Shown piece by piece: positions 61,572 through 64,000 of a stretch of 64,000 nt of DNA. A model generated the notes under the pieces. It saw only the letters and a list, made by a program, of their open reading frames with translations. It made no database searches and had not been told where the DNA came from. Position numbers and translations under genes: made by a program. Source of the stretch: Vibrio mexicanus (GTDB lineage: Bacteria; Pseudomonadota; Gammaproteobacteria; Enterobacterales; Vibrionaceae); contig NZ_JYJP01000051.1 of NCBI RefSeq assembly GCF_001012815.1, positions 94,887 through 158,886 on the forward strand. The letters run 5' to 3'. Within the stretch, counting starts at the first letter, position 1; each line of letters begins with the position of its first letter.

Positions 61572-61720
61572 AATGATCCTAAAATACAACAAGCACGTTT
61601 TTACTTTGACTCAAAAGACGTCACATTCACTTAGGTCTATCGATGAGTTGCGACGGATTTTCAACGTTTCAAGTCATTTCATAACAACATACTTCTCTAC
61701 TTCGCAGCTGGAGCAACATT

Positions 61721-62869
61721 ATGCAATTCACGTTTCACAACCCTACACAGATCCACTTTGGCCAAGGACAAATTAATGCCATCGCGAGCGCTGTGCCGCA
61801 GGGAGCTACCGCATTGGTGATTTATGGTGGTGGCTCAATCAAATCTAACGGTGTTTATGACCAAGTTAAATCCGCACTTTCAAACCATAAATGGCTAGAG
61901 TTTTCTGGGGTAGAACCTAACCCAACCAAAGAAACACTCGATGGCGCAGTTGCGCTGTGTAAAGAACACAATGTTGACTTCATTATCGCTGTAGGTGGTG
62001 GCTCGGTGATTGATGGCTCTAAGTATGTCGCTGCATCAGCACACTATGATGGTGACGGTTGGGATATTTTGACTGGTAAACATCAAGTGACAAGTGCCAT
62101 TCCGATTGGCGCTGTCTTAACATTGCCAGCTACAGGCTCTGAATCAAACATGGGCGCCGTTATTACTAAGAAAGAAACCAAAGACAAACTGGCGTTTTTA
62201 AACCCTAACGTTCAGCCTAAATTTGCTGTCCTTGACCCAGATGTCATGAAGTCCCTGCCTGAAAAGCAATTGATCAACGGTATTGTCGACGCATGGGTTC
62301 ACGTATGTGAACAGTACATTACGGCGCCAGCAAATGCGCTTGTTCAAGACGGTTACTCAGAAACGCTATTACGTTCTCTCAAACAGCTAGGGAGCGAGTT
62401 CTCTGAACGTGATAACGACGCATGGCGCGCAAACCTTATGTGGTCTGCTAACCAAGCCCTCAACGGCTTAATTGGTTCTGGTGTGGCTCAGGATTGGGCG
62501 ACGCACATGATTGGTCATGAGCTTACAGCTCTATACGGTGTTGACCATGCCCGCTCATTAGCTATCGTTCAACCTTCTCTACTTCGAAACCAAATCGGCA
62601 CCAAACGTGGGAAGTTAGAGCAAATGGGCAGAAACGTATTTGGGCTTGAAGCAGGTAGCGATTTGGCTGAGCGAACCATTGACGCTATCGAAGCTTTTTA
62701 CCAATCACTCGGAGTCTCCACACAGCTAACTGAGCATGGTGATGACAAAAAAGCTGCAATCGACGCGGTAGCAAGTCAATTGGAAGCTCATGGCATGACA
62801 GCACTTGGTGAATCGCAGGCGATTGGCATAACACAAGTTAGAGAAATACTCTCTCAAGCGGTTGCTTAA
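61721..62869 (+). CDS. YqhD-type iron-containing alcohol dehydrogenase
   Basis: A 382-residue metal-dependent dehydrogenase that reduces aldehydes with NADPH. The start matches the family (MQFTFHNPTQIHFGQGQINA) and follows CTGGAGCAAC. Cofactor-binding GGGSVIDGSKYVAA, TLPATGSESN and metal ligands in IVDAWVHVCEQY, THMIGHELTALYGVDHARSL are all present. In E. coli YqhD detoxifies short aldehydes from lipid peroxidation. Monocistronic, with a strong terminator. Confidence 0.92.
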   Translation: MQFTFHNPTQIHFGQGQINAIASAVPQGATALVIYGGGSIKSNGVYDQVKSALSNHKWLEFSGVEPNPTKETLDGAVALCKEHNVDFIIAVGGGSVIDGSKYVAASAHYDGDGWDILTGKHQVTSAIPIGAVLTLPATGSESNMGAVITKKETKDKLAFLNPNVQPKFAVLDPDVMKSLPEKQLINGIVDAWVHVCEQYITAPANALVQDGYSETLLRSLKQLGSEFSERDNDAWRANLMWSANQALNGLIGSGVAQDWATHMIGHELTALYGVDHARSLAIVQPSLLRNQIGTKRGKLEQMGRNVFGLEAGSDLAERTIDAIEAFYQSLGVSTQLTEHGDDKKAAIDAVASQLEAHGMTALGESQAIGITQVREILSQAVA

Positions 62870-62896
62870 TCCACTCATCTATCCGCATACTTAAAT

Positions 62897-62928
62897 TTAA
62901 AGAGTCACCATAGGGTGACTCTTTTTCT
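62897..62928 (+). terminator. Terminator of the YqhD-type gene
   Basis: AAAGAGTCACC pairs with GGTGACTCTTT around a very short loop, followed by TTCTT. It is symmetrical enough to serve the convergent kinase gene. Confidence 0.9.
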
Positions 62929-62942
62929 TACCTTTACCTTTA

Positions 62943-64000
62943 CTAGAACTCAGACAAAAACACCCTCGCCTCGTCTAAAGCGCCAATAAGTGCTTCTTTG
63001 CTGTTCATATACGCTTCCAAAGGTTGACTGGCTAATTCAATGTCCCGACATAGTTCGTACATTCTTGTGAGGCCAAGACTGGCACAGGAGCCCTTCAATT
63101 TGTGGGCATAGCTTTTAACACCATTGGCATCTTCATTCGAAAAAGCAAGCTCAAGGTCATCCAATGTTTGCTTACTGCTAGTGTTAAATAGTCCAATAAT
63201 TTGGCGCATTTTCTCTCGGCCTAAAACCTTGTTGTCAGCTTCAATTATGGAAGGATCAAATCCAATTTTAGTGCCTTGAGAAGTAGGTGCTTGTTCAATA
63301 ACCTGTTTATCACTCGATTCAATATCCGATAACTTGAACAACTTCGAACTCTGACTTTCTTTAGTCAAATCCACACCATCTATATTATTGCTACGCATTC
63401 GTGGTGCTAACTTCTCATTCAAGATTTCTGCTAGCTCCGATCTATTTAAAGGCTTTGCAAGATACCCGTCGAAGCCCGCGTTTAGATAGCTTTCAACTTC
63501 TTCGGCAAACACATGAGCCGACACGGCGATATATGGAATATCTTTTTGTGCTTCACACTTTAAGCTGTGTAGCAAATCGACACCATTGCAGTCAGGTAGA
63601 TTAATATCCAGCAAGGCTATGTCGTAACTCCCATCTGCAGCCTTTATCTTTATCTTTGCCTCTTCTCCACTCATTGCAATGTCAACGCTGTGGCCTAAGG
63701 AGTTTAAGAAGCCTTCGGCTACAAGGCAGTTTACGGGATTATCTTCAACTAAAAGGATGTGAGCGGCGAAGTTAGCATGTTGAACAACTTCTCTTGTGTA
63801 GCACGTATCAGCACTATCGGTGCGCTCAAGAGGTAACGTAAAATGGAATCGACTGCCTTGGTTTGGCGTAGACTCGAAAGCCAGTGAGCCCCCATGGCTT
63901 CAATCAAACGTTTACTGATCGCAAGCCCCAGGCCTGTCCCCCTTTACGGCTGATACCTTCGCTGGCTTGACTAAACGCTTCAAACAGTTTGCCCTGCTCA
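62943..64000 (-). CDS. Hybrid sensor kinase with receiver and HPt domains, partial (two frameshifts)
   Basis: The C-terminal part of a multistep phosphorelay kinase; the gene continues past the right edge. Visible in order: the end of the HATPase (FEAFSQASEGISRKGG, then TGLGLAISKRLIEAMGG after correction), a receiver (HILLVEDNPVNCLVAEGFLN; ALLDINLPDCNG with the phospho-Asp; GYLAKPLNRSEL) and a C-terminal HPt domain with the phospho-His in YAHKLKGSCASLGL. One base is missing in each of the C5 runs 63939-63943 and 63889-63893; both positions need six to encode Gly-Gly. The stimulus and target cannot be inferred because the sensor domain is outside the window. Confidence 0.88.

Larger units (their letters stand above)
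60799..61720. other. Intergenic region of about 920 bases
   Basis: It lies between divergent chitinase and alcohol dehydrogenase genes. It holds the chitinase promoter region (60799-61017), two stacked minus-strand terminators (61018-61077), a promoter-like pair facing them (61198-61228), a MITE-like element (61305-61571) and the 150-base leader of the dehydrogenase gene. No convincing protein gene lies within. Confidence 0.6.

Noticed and set aside
61573..61776. A 67-codon frame overlapping the start of the YqhD-type gene
   Set aside because: It has no ribosome site and runs into the dehydrogenase gene in another frame; the dehydrogenase start is well supported by family alignment.

Overview
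The window looks like Vibrio DNA, probably from the second chromosome. The strongest clue is a luxP-luxQ pair (autoinducer-2 receptor and its sensor kinase). It is supported by a vxrABC-type operon, pntAB, a large secreted GH18 chitinase and several small protein families seen mainly in Vibrio (DUF3389-, DUF3069- and DUF2861-type). The second-chromosome placement is inferred from remembered V. cholerae synteny (pntAB, vxrABC, yciH and ddl lie close together on its chromosome II); I could not check it. I see no rRNA, tRNA, prophage, CRISPR array or complete insertion sequence.

Layout: 1-5.4 kb holds a partial choice-of-anchor I lipoprotein, a chemoreceptor, a HopJ-like protein, a fatty-acid desaturase and a GNAT. 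5.5-9.8 kb is a two-gene RND efflux pump. 9.9-12.1 kb has small housekeeping genes (YgjV-like, DUF496, YceH, GIY-YIG). 12.2-17.2 kb holds a TraF-like outer-membrane protein followed by luxPQ. 17.2-25.5 kb has an OLD nuclease, a 5'-nucleotidase, a TerC exporter behind a yybP-ykoY-type riboswitch, a DUF1223 protein, a PhnA-domain protein and an M50 protease. 25.5-36.9 kb has an M48 lipoprotein, a hotdog thioesterase, an SgrR-like regulator, a LysR regulator, a Pat-type acyltransferase, a SPOR lipoprotein, ddl, an orphan tyrosine recombinase and yciH. 37.1-45.7 kb holds a TPR protein, YoaH, a second TraF-like protein, vxrCBA and pntBA. 46-50.8 kb is rich in cyclic-di-GMP genes: a HlyU-family protein, a ComFB-like protein, two GGEEF diguanylate cyclases and an outer-membrane barrel. 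50.9-56 kb holds modCBA, cobQ, a YgiW-like protein and a small outer-membrane protein. 56.4-64 kb holds glgC, the chitinase, a long intergenic region with tandem terminators and a MITE-like element, a YqhD-type alcohol dehydrogenase and a partial hybrid kinase.

The dominant oddity is technical. At least 22 single-base frame breaks lie in 18 otherwise well-conserved genes. All but one are losses of one base, often in G/C runs. I read them as consensus errors, not gene decay, and annotate the full spans.

The best candidates for new biology are: a minus-strand transcript with two stacked intrinsic terminators upstream of the chitinase; the alternative-pairing leader before the YgjV-like gene; the ComFB-like/diguanylate cyclase neighbourhood; the orphan recombinase that lacks several canonical catalytic residues; and the repeated pairing of TraF-like barrel proteins with sensory operons.
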